This document shows positions 22,596 to 33,268 of a stretch of 64,000 nucleotides of DNA, in pieces. The DNA comes from Larix kaempferi (taxonomy: Eukaryota > Streptophyta > Pinopsida > Pinales > Pinaceae). Positions within the stretch are counted from its first letter, which is position 1; the number at the start of each line of letters is the position of its first letter. The stretch is from positions 5,208,001 to 5,272,000 of the forward strand of contig BSBM01000637.1 in the NCBI GenBank assembly GCA_027924585.1, read 5' to 3'. The notes beneath the pieces were generated by a model. The model worked only from the letters and a program-made list of their open reading frames with translations, was not told where the DNA came from and made no database searches. The translations under genes and the position numbers were made by a program.

Positions 22596-23109
22596 TGTTA
22601 CGAACCGTTACACCAAAACCCCGAGGTGTTAGTGAAGGCCATCCACTAGGATCTTATCATCCCACCACGCTCCATAGTCCAGACTCTGGGCTGGATGTGC
22701 ACCCGTACGGTGGTATCCCCTTTGAGTCGTACGAGCCCCGGGCGCAATGCCGACGTTGCCACCCGCTCTGTGACTCGAACCTGGGTGGAGGCTCTGATAC
22801 CAGATGTGGTGAACCTGCAATAATTAATTAATGCAAATACACAAAATATCAGAAATAATAGAACTCAGAATCACTTTTATATTGATCACGGGCCACTTCG
22901 AGGGAGCAACCTCCTTTGAGCAAGCTCAATACAATTAACTTCGCGGTGCCTTCAATGACCTCAACACACACTTATATACTAAGTCTATGCCCAATACTAT
23001 GAGTCAAAACCATGGGACATATAATACTACGGGACGACTTACAAAGCATATGCGTCCAACAACAATATACTAACATAGTAAAGAAAAGGGTTAACATAGG
23101 TTCCTAACA
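22596..23109 (-). repeat. 5' LTR of element B
   Basis: It is 514 bp. In the element's sense it starts TGTTAGGAACC and ends GGTTCGTAACA. Apart from scattered substitutions it differs from the 3' LTR mainly by lacking the 89-bp duplication. Confidence 0.93.
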
Positions 23110-24442
23110 AATGATGAAGCATCTATGACATCTATGACAAAATTCAAATTTGAATTCTGACATCTGCCCATTTTTACATGTCATCCCCAAAAATAGTCTC
23201 AAGGAAGGCCCTCATGGAGTTGGGGGAAGCCAAAGAGACTCCTACTCGAATTTGGGAGAAGATGGAGGGTTGGAAACTAGGAGACAAGTGGCAAATGTGG
23301 AATATTTCCTAAGTGTAAATATCTAGAAGCTAATGAGAGGATTTCTACCCTTAGAAGGCTAATGTTGGTTATAAAATGTAGAAATCAAGTATGAGAATGG
23401 ATTTTGATGATTTGAGAAAAAATTCATTTGTGAAGAGAGAGCTAGTGGATGACTAGTTTCTTGCCTTAGCCGATTTCGAGGGTGAAAGATTCCCATCCAA
23501 GTTGGTGTTTGGAGAGGCCACTCATGTAGTTCATGGTGCTTTAATGGAGTTTGTATTTGCAGGTAGAAACTACAGGAAGGTTCATGGTTTGGTTTAGTGC
23601 AGCATTTTCTCTCCACCATTTCCATTTTTGAAGGCATATTCATGCTCCTTGAGGGATTGCGCTTCGGGTGAGCACTTGTACTCATTGGGAGAGATTCATA
23701 TAATATATTTCTGATTGTAATAGCTTCATATCCTCTGTTATTCATATTCAGAAAGCATCAGGTCGAAATACCCACTGATTGTATGCAAAAATGTTGATCA
23801 ATGAGCAAACAATGTCCATTTCGCCACTACATTGATGTATAGCATGGTAATGCTGATGATTTCGAATGAATGGATGATTCCATTATAAATTTATGATTAA
23901 TATACTGACATGGATTTAATTTAGAAGTTTCATGTACTGTACTTGATAATTTAATGTATTTTTACTCAGTTTAATTGCATTGGGAGAAGAAATAGTGCCA
24001 TTTCCCCAAGGGTCAAATTGATGATTTTTTCAGCTGAATGGGAGAGGGTTGGAACATAGATAACAATAAATTATTGATGCACATGAGACATTAATAAAAT
24101 CCTTAATACAACCCTACCTCTTTTCATATATTCGAAGTAGTTTGGAAGCATTTGGAAAGCCATTTTCATTGTTTACCTAGGGGGATTTGATGCATAAATT
24201 GCTAGTTAAAATACCATACATTGACCAGAATACAAATCAAATTTGCAGAATCCTGTTGAGGATTATAAATCATCCTTGAACTTAATATTCAAGTCTAAAT
24301 ATCATTCATACACCCTTACAGAATATTTGGGCGCATTTGGGTTAATTTGGAGGCCAAAACAGTAAAACTAGTCAAAGTTCGAAATTGGGGAAAAATTGAA
24401 AAATTGGGCATTTTCATAAATTTTTGAAAAGGGGACATTACA
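23110..24442 (+). repeat. 3' LTR of element A, second part
   Basis: It opens with the second copy of AATGA (23110-23114) and continues exactly where the first part stopped, to ACATTACA at 24442. The adjoining AATAG is the TSD of element A. Confidence 0.95.
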
Positions 24443-24730
24443 AATAGCCATACATACAATAATGAAAATATCATACTTTTATCAACCATTAATCAACCAA
24501 AATCAATCATTAACAATCAATAGTATCAAACAACATAATCAACTATTCAAACATCATACATCAACCATAGCAATCATTTCAAATATTTACTATTTATCAT
24601 AACATTATATAAAATTATTAGCACATGACGATATATATAATATACATATATTAATAATACATGTATGCAACCAACATCATCACACAAACACTACTTATAA
24701 TGAACTAATGTAAACATTCAACACATCAAT
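24443..24730 (+). repeat. Continuation of the AT-rich CATCAACC-type repeat
   Basis: It carries CATCAACCAT and ATCAACCA words like 11190-11399, after the AATAG copy. It was continuous with that stretch before element A arrived. No gene. Confidence 0.6.
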
Positions 24731-25640
24731 ACTACATTTTTGGCCTTTAGTGGGGGTTGTCTTCCGCCCCCAAAAGTGACCTACAGGGGGGTTTTGGAAT
24801 TGGGGGCGGATTTGGAAAAACCATCCCTAAACACACCACTATTAAAAAAATTTCCCTTTAAGGGAGGTTTTTTACAACATTGGAACCGCCCCCAAAAGTG
24901 ACTTTTGGCAGCAGTTTGTGACCCCCCTTGTAGAGGTCTATGGAGGTGTTTTTGAACCCCACTCATAGACCCCTTCATATAGCCCTATGGGGGTGGTTTT
25001 CAACCTCCTTCATAGAGACCTATGAGGGCAGTTGTGAACCCCCCTCATATACCCCCTCATGCAGACTTACAGGGGAGGTTTGAAACCCCCCTCGTAGAGT
25101 CCTATGGGTCAATTTGGAACCCCCCTCGTAGTTTCCTATAGGGGCGGTTTGGAACCCCCCTTGTAGATGTCTATAGGAAAATTTTGGACCCACCCCCCAA
25201 GATGTCTATAGGGGAGGTTTGGAACACCCTCAAGATGCCTATAGGGGAAGTTTTAAACCCCCCTCGTAGATTCCTTTAGGGGCGGTTTGGAACCCCCCTC
25301 GTAGATTCCTATAGGGGAGGTTGGGAAACCCCCTCATACTAGGCTATGGGGGTAGTTCACAACCCCCCTCATAACCACCTATAGGTTCAATTTAGAACCA
25401 CCCTCATAGACACCTATAGTGGCAGTTAATAACCCCCCTCGTACCATGATATGGGGGCATTTTAAAACCCCCCTCATAGTTATATACAAGGTTAATTTAG
25501 AACCCCCCTCATAGCCACCTACAAGATCAGTTTAGAACCCCCCCTGTAGCTACATAGAGGATCAATTTAGAACCCCCCTTGTAGAAACATACGGGGGAAA
25601 TTTAGAACCCCCCTCATAGTAGATTATAGAGGGGGTGTGG
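24731..25640 (+). repeat. 35-bp minisatellite with C-block/G-block units
   Basis: About 19 units of 35 bp run from about 24950 to 25640, with a degenerate start from 24745. A typical unit has AACCCCCCTCGTAG, a short spacer, CCTATAGGGG and CGGTTT. The C-block and the following G-block are near complements (AACC-CCCCT versus AGGGG-GGTT), so units can fold on themselves. Units toward the right end lose the G-block while the C-block stays nearly constant. The left edge reads TACTACATTTTTGGCC, one base from a CACTA start, so these may be subterminal repeats of a CACTA-like element; no opposite end was found. No coding frame. Confidence 0.8.
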
Positions 25641-25717
25641 CACCAAACTGTAGCAGTATACAGAGAATTTCAAAAACCACCCTTAAGACTTTTGGAGGAG
25701 ATTTCAAACCTTCTTTA

Positions 25718-26667
25718 GCAAAAATGGCTAAGTATTGAAAAATGGGCTTAAGTAGGCTTTGGAAAATGTCATTTCTCAGTTGTGAGGTATAAAAATTTTC
25801 TAAAAGCATCATCTTGTAGGTGAATCATTTATGCATTTAACCATTGGCTTGGATTTGAAAAAAACCCTATGGTAAATAAAATATTGGCCTACAAAAAGAA
25901 CCACTCATCCTGTTTTGCACCTAGAAATAACATAAATGGCCTTAGGAAGATGCCCACCATTTCTCACCTGTGAAGGCTAAAAAAAAATTGAGAGCATAGG
26001 TTTGTAGGTGGATGATTTATTCACTTGACCATTGAATCGTTTTTTAAAAGAATTCTCTGGTCAAGGAGATATTTTCCTCCCAAAACAACCATTCAAAATG
26101 TTTTTCACCCTGCCAGAAAAATGCTCGCCATTGGCAAAATTGGTTAAGTATTGAAAAACGGGCCTAAGTAAGCCTGGGAAAATGCCCACCATTTCTCACC
26201 TGTGAGGGATAAAACTTTTCTGAAAGAATCAGCTTGCAGGTGGATGATTTATGCACTTGACCATTGGCTCAATTTTGAAAAAAACTCTATGGGGAAGAAA
26301 ATATTGGCATGCCAAAAAAACCACTCATCCTATTTTGCACCTAGAACTCGCCTAAATGGCTTTAGGAAAATGACCACCATTTCTCACCTCTGAGGGATAA
26401 AAAAAATTTGAGAGCATAATTTTGTAGGTGGATGATTTATTCACTTGACCATTGACTCATTTTTTAAAACAAGTATCTGTTCAAGGAAATATTTTCCTCC
26501 CAAAACAACCATTCAACCTATTTTTCACCCTTCAAGAAAAATGCTCGCCATTGGCAAAATTGGTTAGGTAATGAAAAATGGGCCTAAGTGGGCTTGGGAA
26601 AATGCCCACCATTTCTCACCTGTGAGGGATAAAAAAATTCTAAAAGCATCATTTTGTAGGTGGATGA
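25718..26667 (+). repeat. Dimeric 420-bp satellite, block 1
   Basis: The unit has two halves. Half A (188 bp) and half B (232 bp) both open CCCACCATTTCTCACC-TGTGAGGGAT and share GGTGGATGATTTAT, TTGACCATTG and GCCAAAACAACCA. B has an extra tail with ATTGGTTAAGTATTG and GCCTAAGTAGGCTT. Measured at 50457, 50645 and 50877, the halves are 188 and 232 bp. This block starts within a B tail about 75 bp after the minisatellite and ends at the copia insertion (GATGA at 26663-26667). No gene lies in it. Confidence 0.93.
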
Positions 26668-26837
26668 TGTTGATGTATTTGTAACTTCGGAAGATATTCA
26701 CTTGTATATTGTATGTATTACATTTTTACTTTATTGTATCCCCAACGGAGATGTATTATTCCTCTGATTGGAAGTGTGATCATTTGTATTTGCAAGTGTC
26801 GCAAGTTATATTGTAATGGTCGTAACTTATAATTGAT

Positions 26838-26978
26838 GGGTTGTTAGAACACCTTAGATGGGTCATCCCAGTATGAGTTAAAGGGTTATTAGACCACCCT
26901 AGTGGGGTCGGCCCAGTGACAAGTGTTAATGGGTTATTAGACTCTCCTAAGACAGGTCGGCCCAATTAGAGTAAAAGG
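26838..26978 (+). repeat. Three ~46-bp tandem units in the copia LTR
   Basis: The units start at 26838, 26883 and 26931. Each opens GGGTT(A/G)TTAGA and contains GG(T/G)C(A/G)-CCCA text. They lie just upstream of the TATA box, as enhancer-like repeats in LTR promoters often do. The 3' LTR has the same three units. Confidence 0.75.
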
Positions 26979-26993
26979 AAAGTAAAGGTAAAG

Positions 26994-27024
26994 TATAAAT
27001 AGAGAGGAACACCTCTCTATTTAT
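26994..27024 (+). promoter_or_regulatory. TATA box within a 13-bp perfect hairpin, copia 5' LTR
   Basis: TATAAAT (26994-27000) overlaps the left arm ATAAATAGAGAGG (26995-27007), which pairs perfectly with CCTCTCTATTTAT (27012-27024) across the loop AACA. The position fits the promoter and start region of an LTR. In the 3' LTR the same place reads TTTTAAATAGAGAAGAG, so both TATA and pairing are damaged there. Confidence 0.6.
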
Positions 27025-27309
27025 CCATTTCATTCACTCACTCACTCCGCATTAGTGAGAGAGAGGAGGAATGCACACAAGTGGAGGAGGAGAAGCTGCT
27101 AGGAGACTGTCTCTTGTTTTGGGGCTTGATCTTTGTGATCTTTGTATTGGTGCTCATTCTATCTCTGAGGAAGTTGCAGGGGTTTTTCACCTTCTTGGTT
27201 TTCTCAATGAAATGCTTTGTGTCTCTTGTCTCGTGTTTGATATGATGTACATGTTGTTCTCTTAGTTAATATCCTAGATCATATTGAATTAAATGATGAA
27301 AAACTAACA

Positions 27310-27321
27310 TGGTATCATACC
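27310..27321 (+). other. Primer-binding site of the copia element
   Basis: TGGTATCATACC directly follows the LTR end. Its first eight bases match the initiator-Met site TGGTATCAGAGC; the rest has drifted. Confidence 0.75.
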
Positions 27322-30016
27322 TAGCCTGAAGGAAGGCATTGTATGGCATTTACAACACTTGTTGCACTTGCGACAAATTGGAAGCTAGGGCTTGGTTTAA
27401 TAAAAACTAGTCATCGTGGCACTTTCGCTATAAATACGTTTTGGCAAAGGTTTAGGATCTAAAACTTTTACAGGCCGAAGATGAAATATTCATGTACCTT
27501 GTGTCTGAAGATAAGACTAAGATTCATTTCTATTTGTGAGATATGATCCGTACAAGTTAGGGTTTCTCCCTCTTCCAGAATGCAGCCCTAAAAAGGTGAC
27601 CTAGGAACGAAGGTCATATATCAGGCTAGGAAGCTCCAAATGGAATTCCATAAAATGTGGAATTTAGGGAATGGACTGTAGTTTCAGAGGTCTGAGTGTC
27701 AAAGGCCTAAGTTGAAACAATGACATGTGGAACTCTGTACAAGTTTGTTATGCTGTTTCATCCCATAAACATGTCATGTTGCGACACTTAGCATATATCT
27801 CTCATAGAGAATCCATTTGAGGTTAGATCTATGGGTTTGCAAAGATGACAGGTCATTCTACCACAAGCCAAAGTTTCAGATCCTGAGGATCCAAAATTTC
27901 AAAGATGCACCAGAAACAATATGGAATATATTTCTGTCAAAATAGAATTGGATTCTGAGCTTTTTCATTTTTGGCTTGTCACTGCTGCGAGAAATTAGAG
28001 TTTCTGAGAAAGTTGGAATTTTTGGAATCTAAGACCATGGCTGGATGCTCCTCAGAAAAATCAAAGTTTAGAGACCAAGATCGAACTTTTTGGTTGGGAA
28101 GAACCCTCGGCTCTATCAAACCCTAGTTCGGGATTTTGACCAGAAAACCAGAAACTACAGATCCAAAAGTTTCAAAGTCAATTTTGAGGGGTCATATTTT
28201 GAAGATTTCAAAATTGAAGTATACCAGCTTGATAAGCTCAGCAAGGTGCATCTTTCCATCCAATCATAAATTTGAAATTGAAAGTTTGAATTTTTAGGGT
28301 TTCTCTGCCAAACCCTAGCCAGCTCCAGATCCAGTTTCAGCAAATCAAAGTGTATAGGATTGGGTTAATCCTAGAAGAGAATGAATTGGACACTTACATA
28401 AGTGAAGAAGTTCTAGTTCAAGAGGGAGATGAGGCTATGGCCTTACATAAGAAGACTAGAAGCAATCCTGATAGGTATGACTTGAGGAGATACATGTATG
28501 TTTTGAAATATGTTCATGGTTAAGTTTGTCTTCATATTATTAAGGTTAGTACAATCTTGATTAATTTTAGACTTGTATTATCACCTTAGTAAAAGTATGA
28601 ATTCATGTGAATGATAGAAGACATTCATTGATTAGGGTTATGACACTTATTATTGTTCTAATGCACTATGGTGTTGTATGAGGATGATGTTTTCCGCTAG
28701 CATGAAAGGTACATCAAGAAAGACAAATCAAGTTCTAGATCAAAAACATATGACCATGGTGACATGAAGACAAAGACTCATCCATATCCATTGATCACAT
28801 AGAAGATCTATGTACGAGGTATGTATGATTTGGTTCTACAATGTTTAACTTATGATATATGCAGGCTACTAGCACAAGAGAACAAAGAAGACATTGTTTG
28901 GGTATGTTAGACATAACTCACAAACATGATAATCCAGGTATGTTTTTCCTATATCAAGTTAGAGTCCTACCTTGTGTTAGGGTATCATATAAGTATACTT
29001 CCATATGATTGATAATGATTATTCATGAAGTTATAGGTTTGAATAATCATGGGTTTATGCATATTATGCTTCTTAGTTTGATTAATGATATGACAAACTA
29101 TAACATTCCTATAGTCAAATAAGAATATGAATGACTAAAAGAAGTACTCCCTGAAACCTTGAATACTAACGCTTGTGATAAATTACCTGTGTATGAAATG
29201 ATCATGACCATACATATTTAGAATCATAATGTTTTGATAGTATTGAGATTATACTAATGCATGTATGATTATGTATGAGATCTTCATGATGACACAATGA
29301 TGACACTAGTGCACAATTAAGCATGCATAGTGGTCCAGGATGGATATAAGTTCAAAGACAGCTAATCCAGGAAGCAAAGATCAAGAGGGAGAACACTCCA
29401 ATAGTTCCTACAAGGATGCAAAGATCAAGAGGGAGCACACTCTAGTAATTTCTGTAAGGAAGCAAAGATTGAGAGGGAGTCCACCCAACAAGAAAACACA
29501 GATAAGTATTTGAATTGTCATTTCTTATTACTTAAATGATATTGTTTAGTCATATACATACTTATGTTCCTAGATTTAGGATGTATATTATGCATATTAG
29601 AAAAGTTGCATTAATGAACAAGATACTACTAATATTCAAATAATGGGTAAGTGGCCTATGGTACTTAAAACATTCCATTGCTACTTATCTAGAATGAAAC
29701 CTATTTGTTGACATGTTGGGAATTGTGCACACTCTTAACAATGTTCTGGTAGAGATGGAAGGCATCTAGAAAGTTACAGGATATGGATAAATGTTGTATT
29801 GAAGCATTGGATAAGATAATTGCATGACTGTATGACATATCTCCTTATGTGTAAGATTTTGTTCTGAAAACTATGAGAAGTTTCTATTCATGAAATTGAA
29901 TTTGACTTGTAGGAAAGATAGTGTACAATCACCTATAAAAGAAGGACAATGACATTTGTTCCAGCAACGAAGTTCAAGAAAACTATCTATTGAAGAATCT
30001 GAAGTTCCCAGGATCC
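27322..30016 (+). other. Copia internal region without recognisable gag or integrase
   Basis: These 2.7 kb contain no long ORF. I looked for the copia zinc knuckle, protease and integrase motifs and saw none, so they were deleted, replaced, or have decayed beyond recognition by eye. A degenerate repeat with GCAAAGATCAAGAGGGAG occurs three times at 29376-29480, about 50 bp apart. Confidence 0.55.
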
Positions 30017-31490
30017 GGGATGTAGTACTGGAAGGATTCCATGATCGAGGAGTACCAGTCGATCATGAAGAATGATGTTTGGGATGTGGTCCCAAGACCA
30101 GACAGAAAGTCTAATGTGACTTCCAAGTGGATCTACAAGATCAAGCATGTTGTAGATGGTAGCATAGAGAAATACAAGGAAAGGTTTGTGTCTCGTGGCT
30201 TCTCCCAGCAAGAAGGGATAGATTATGAAGAAACTTTTGCACCTGTAGCCAGATACACTTCCATCAGAATAGTACTTGCTCTGGATGTAGTGATGAAGTG
30301 GAAGATACACCAGATGGATGTCAAGACAACTTTCTTGAATGGTGTAGTTGAAGAGGAAGTGTAGGTGTGCAAAATTGAAGAAATCCTTGTACGGTTTGAA
30401 ACAAGCACCCAGGACGTGGTACGACAGGATAGACAACTTCCTGTCTAGTTTGGGATTCACCAAGAGTAAAGCAGATTCCAACCTTAACTACAAGGTTGAG
30501 GAAGGAAGTCCACTGATACTGCTACTGTATGTGGATGACCTGTTTGTGACAGGTGAGGATAGGTTGATTTCCGACACAAGGAGAAAGCTTGATGTCGAGT
30601 TCAAGATGAAGGACATGAGTATGATACATTAATTTCTAGGTATGGAGGTGTGGCAGAGTGCAAATGGAGTCTTCCTTGGACGAGGGAAGTATGCAGTAGA
30701 GATCCTGAAGCGATTCAGGATGATGGACTGGAAGGCCATGGCCACACCTATGGCATCGAGCCTGAAGCTATTGAGTGATGCTTCATCAGAGTCGGTTGAT
30801 GCCATGATGTATCGTCAGATGATTGGGTCCTTGATGTACCTGACGAACATGAGACCAGATATTTTCTTTATTGTGAACACCTTGAGCCAATTCCTGATGG
30901 ATCCTGGACATGTTCACTTGATTGCTGTAAAGCATATTCTGAGGTAGCTGAAGGGTACGGTTGATTATGGGCTCAAGTATGATGCAGATCAAAAGTTTAA
31001 CCTGGAGGGTTATGTTGATTCAGATTGGGCAGGTAGTGCTGCAGATAAGAAGAGCACTTCGGGGTGTTGCTTCAGTATGGGATCAGGTGTGATCTCTTGG
31101 TTTAGAAGAAAGAAATCTTGCGTAGCACTGAGTACATCCAAAGCAGAGTATGTCGTAGCTTGTTCGGCTAGTTGTGAGGCAGTATGGCTAAGGAAGCTAC
31201 TGTTTGATTTGTTTGATCTCCAGTTGGATGCTACTTGTATCTTCTGTCACAACCAGAGTTGTGTGAAGTTGTCTGAGAACACGGTGTTCCATGACAAGTC
31301 GAAGCACATCGAGATCAAGTATCACTATATCAGGGATATGGTGCAGAGAGGAGCAATGAAGCTCCTGTATGTTGCGACGGACGAGCAGATTGTACATGTG
31401 TTGACCAAACCACTAGCTAGAGTGAAGTTTGAGTACTTTAGAGAGAGGCTTGGTGTTCCTCGGATAGAAGATACTTCGAGGAGGAAGTGA
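30017..31490 (+). pseudogene. pol: Copia Pol fragment: reverse transcriptase and RNase H
   Basis: Reading starts in DSMIEEYQSIMKNDVWDVVPR (ATG 30041) and shows SKWIYKIKHVVDGSIEKYK, FAPVARYTSIRIVLAL and HQMDVKTTFLNG. A TAG at 30362 and a one-base insertion follow, with a short gap relative to typical copia. The next frame continues KKSLYGLKQAPRTWYD, LLLYVDDLFVTGED (RT catalytic YVDD intact), MRPDIFFIVNTLSQF, then RNase H with DSDWAGSAADKKSTSGCC and SKAEYVVACSASCEA, ending with the typical TDEQIVHVLTKPLAR. Two more stops lie at 30630 (after MSMIH) and 30945, where a Tyr codon is usual. It is clearly Ty1/copia and a dead copy. Confidence 0.95.
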
Positions 31491-31569
31491 TGGGACACAT
31501 TTGCAGGAGCCATTCCAATCATGGTGGTAGGATGATCCTTCCCATGGTTGTGGATGTAAGTGTAGTGTG

Positions 31570-32455
31570 ATGAGCATCAGGACGATGCTCCAAATGATGA
31601 TGATCAAAATGATCATGCGATGATGATATGCATTAGGATGATTCTATATATGATGATGATCAGGATGATCATGTGATGATGATGTGCATCGGGATGATGC
31701 ACTGTATGATGATGATCAGTATGATCATGAGCATCAGGATGATGCTCCGTGGGAGCATGATCAGGTTGATCATGAGTATCAGGATGATACTTCGAGGCCG
31801 TGGATATGTGACAGGTTGTGCAGTATCATATAATAGCTCTTTGGGATATCTGATAGGTTGAGCAATAGGCTCATAATCAGTCCTGGGATACTCTTTCGAG
31901 GTTTTGCGAGGTAGGAATGTAATCAGTCCTGGATATCCGATAGGTTGTGCTAGGCACGTAAAAGTCCTGGGATGCTCTCTAGATATCTTGAAGGTCACAA
32001 GATGCTCTTTTAAGGTTTTTCATGTTCACATGTAATCAGTCCTGGACATCCGATAGGTTGTGCTAGTCACATAAAAGTCCTAGGATGCTCTTTAGAGATC
32101 TTGTAGGTTGCAAGATGCTCTTTTAAGGTTTTCTAAAGTTCACATGTCATCAATCCTGGTGATCCGATAGGTTGAGAAGTAATCTCGTAATCATTCTTGG
32201 AGATCCGATAGGTTGAGCAGTAAGCTTGTAATCAGTACTGGGATGCTCATTAGAGATGTTGTCGGTCGTGCTAGGCACATAAAGGATCCTGAGTTGTTCT
32301 TGAAAGGTTTTGTGAAGGATGCATGTAATCAGTCCTGGGAGATCTTCCCGGTCGTGCTAAGGCACATAAAGGATCCTAGGATGCTCTTGTCAGGTTTTGC
32401 AAAGGCACATAATCAGTCATGAGATTCCACCTCTATCAGGCCGCTCACAGAATTT
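31570..32455 (+). repeat. Two tandem repeat sets in the copia 3' non-coding region
   Basis: At 31570-31790 a GATGATGATCA-rich unit of about 45-57 bp recurs four to five times. At 31923-32260 a unit of about 113 bp that opens ATCAGTCCTGG and contains CCGATAGGTTG-GC and GATGCTCTTT starts at 31923, 32036 and 32150, with fragments beyond. There is no ORF here. It lies between pol and the polypurine tract. Confidence 0.75.
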
Positions 32456-32616
32456 CCTATGATGTGAATAATTGAGAGATAGCACCAGTGATCGAGATGA
32501 TGGGTACATCAGCAGTGACAATGATACTCCAATGATCCAGTGATGACAATCCAGTTCTAGTATTGAAGACTTGTGCCTATATGTATTGATGCCTATGTCA
32601 AGAAAATACCTTCCTA

Positions 32617-32628
32617 TTTAAGAGGGAG
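32617..32628 (+). other. Polypurine tract of the copia element
   Basis: TTTAAGAGGGAG directly precedes the 3' LTR start TGTTGATG. Confidence 0.88.
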
Positions 32629-33268
32629 TGTTGATGTATTTGTAACTTCAGAAGATATTCACTTGTATATTGTATGTATTACATTTGTACTTTATTGTAT
32701 CCCCAACGGAGATGTATTATTCCTCTGATTGAAAGTGTTTTCATTTGTACTTGCAAGTGTTGCAAGTTATATTGTAAGTGTCGTAACTTATATTTGATGG
32801 GTTATTATACCACCTTAGAGTGGTCGGCCCAGTATGAGTTAAAGGTTTAGAACACCCTAGTGGGGTTGGCCCAATGACAAGTGGTAATGGGTTATTACAC
32901 TCTCCTAAGGGAGGTCATCCCAGTTAGAGTAAAAGCAAAGTAAAGGTAAATTTTAAATAGAGAAGAGCACCTCTCTATGTATCCATTTCGTTCACTCACT
33001 CACTTTGCATTAGTGAGAGAGAGGAGGATTGTGCACAAGTGGAGGAGAAGAAGGTGCTAGGAGACTATATCTTGTTTTGGGGCTTGATCTTTGTGATATT
33101 TGTATTGGTCCTCATTTATCTCTGAGGAAGTTGCGGGGTTTTTCACCTTCTTGGTTTTCCCAGGTGAAATGCTTTGTGTATCTTGTCTCTTTTGTTTGAC
33201 ATGTTGTACATGTTGTTCTCTCACTTAAGATCCCAGATCATATTGAATTAAATGATGGAAAAATAATA
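32629..33268 (+). repeat. 3' LTR of the copia element
   Basis: It is 640 bp and homologous to 26668-27309. Its last bases read AATAATA where the 5' LTR has ACTAACA, so the terminal CA has been lost by substitution. Confidence 0.93.

Larger units (their letters stand above)
18418..23109 (-). mobile_element. LTR retrotransposon B (Ty3/gypsy chromovirus, internally deleted), nested in A
   Basis: It lies on the minus strand between AATGA duplications (18413-18417 and 23110-23114). Plus-strand borders are TGTTACGAACC and GGTTCCTAACA. In its own sense it has a 5' LTR at 22596-23109, an initiator-Met-type primer-binding site, a leader, a shortened polyprotein, a polypurine tract and a 3' LTR at 18418-19020. 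RT and the integrase core are missing, so it depended on other elements. Confidence 0.95.
11405..24442 (+). mobile_element. LTR retrotransposon A (Ty3/gypsy chromovirus), with B nested in its 3' LTR
   Basis: It is bounded by the 5-bp TSD AATAG (11400-11404 and 24443-24447). Both LTRs start TGTAATGTC and end CATTACA. Inside are an initiator-Met-type primer-binding site, gag-protease-RT-RNase H-integrase-chromodomain in that order, and a polypurine tract. The 3' LTR is interrupted by element B (18418-23109); without it the 3' LTR is 1769 bp against 1770 for the 5' LTR. In the first 62 bp I count three differences between the LTRs. A is dead: many in-frame stops and three frameshifts. Confidence 0.95.
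26668..27309 (+). repeat. 5' LTR of the copia element
   Basis: It is 642 bp, starts TGTTGATGTATTTG and ends AAACTAACA. It carries three tandem ~46-bp units in the upstream part (26838-26978) and a TATA box inside a hairpin (26994-27024). The 3' copy is 640 bp. Confidence 0.95.
26668..33268 (+). mobile_element. Ty1/copia LTR retrotransposon in the satellite
   Basis: It has a 5' LTR at 26668-27309, a 3' LTR at 32629-33268 and a 5-bp TSD GATGA (26663-26667 and 33269-33273). Removing it restores a satellite unit exactly. It carries only RT and RNase H in recognisable form; gag, protease and integrase are not seen in the 2.7 kb after the primer-binding site. Stops and a frameshift in pol make it inactive. 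Confidence 0.95.
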
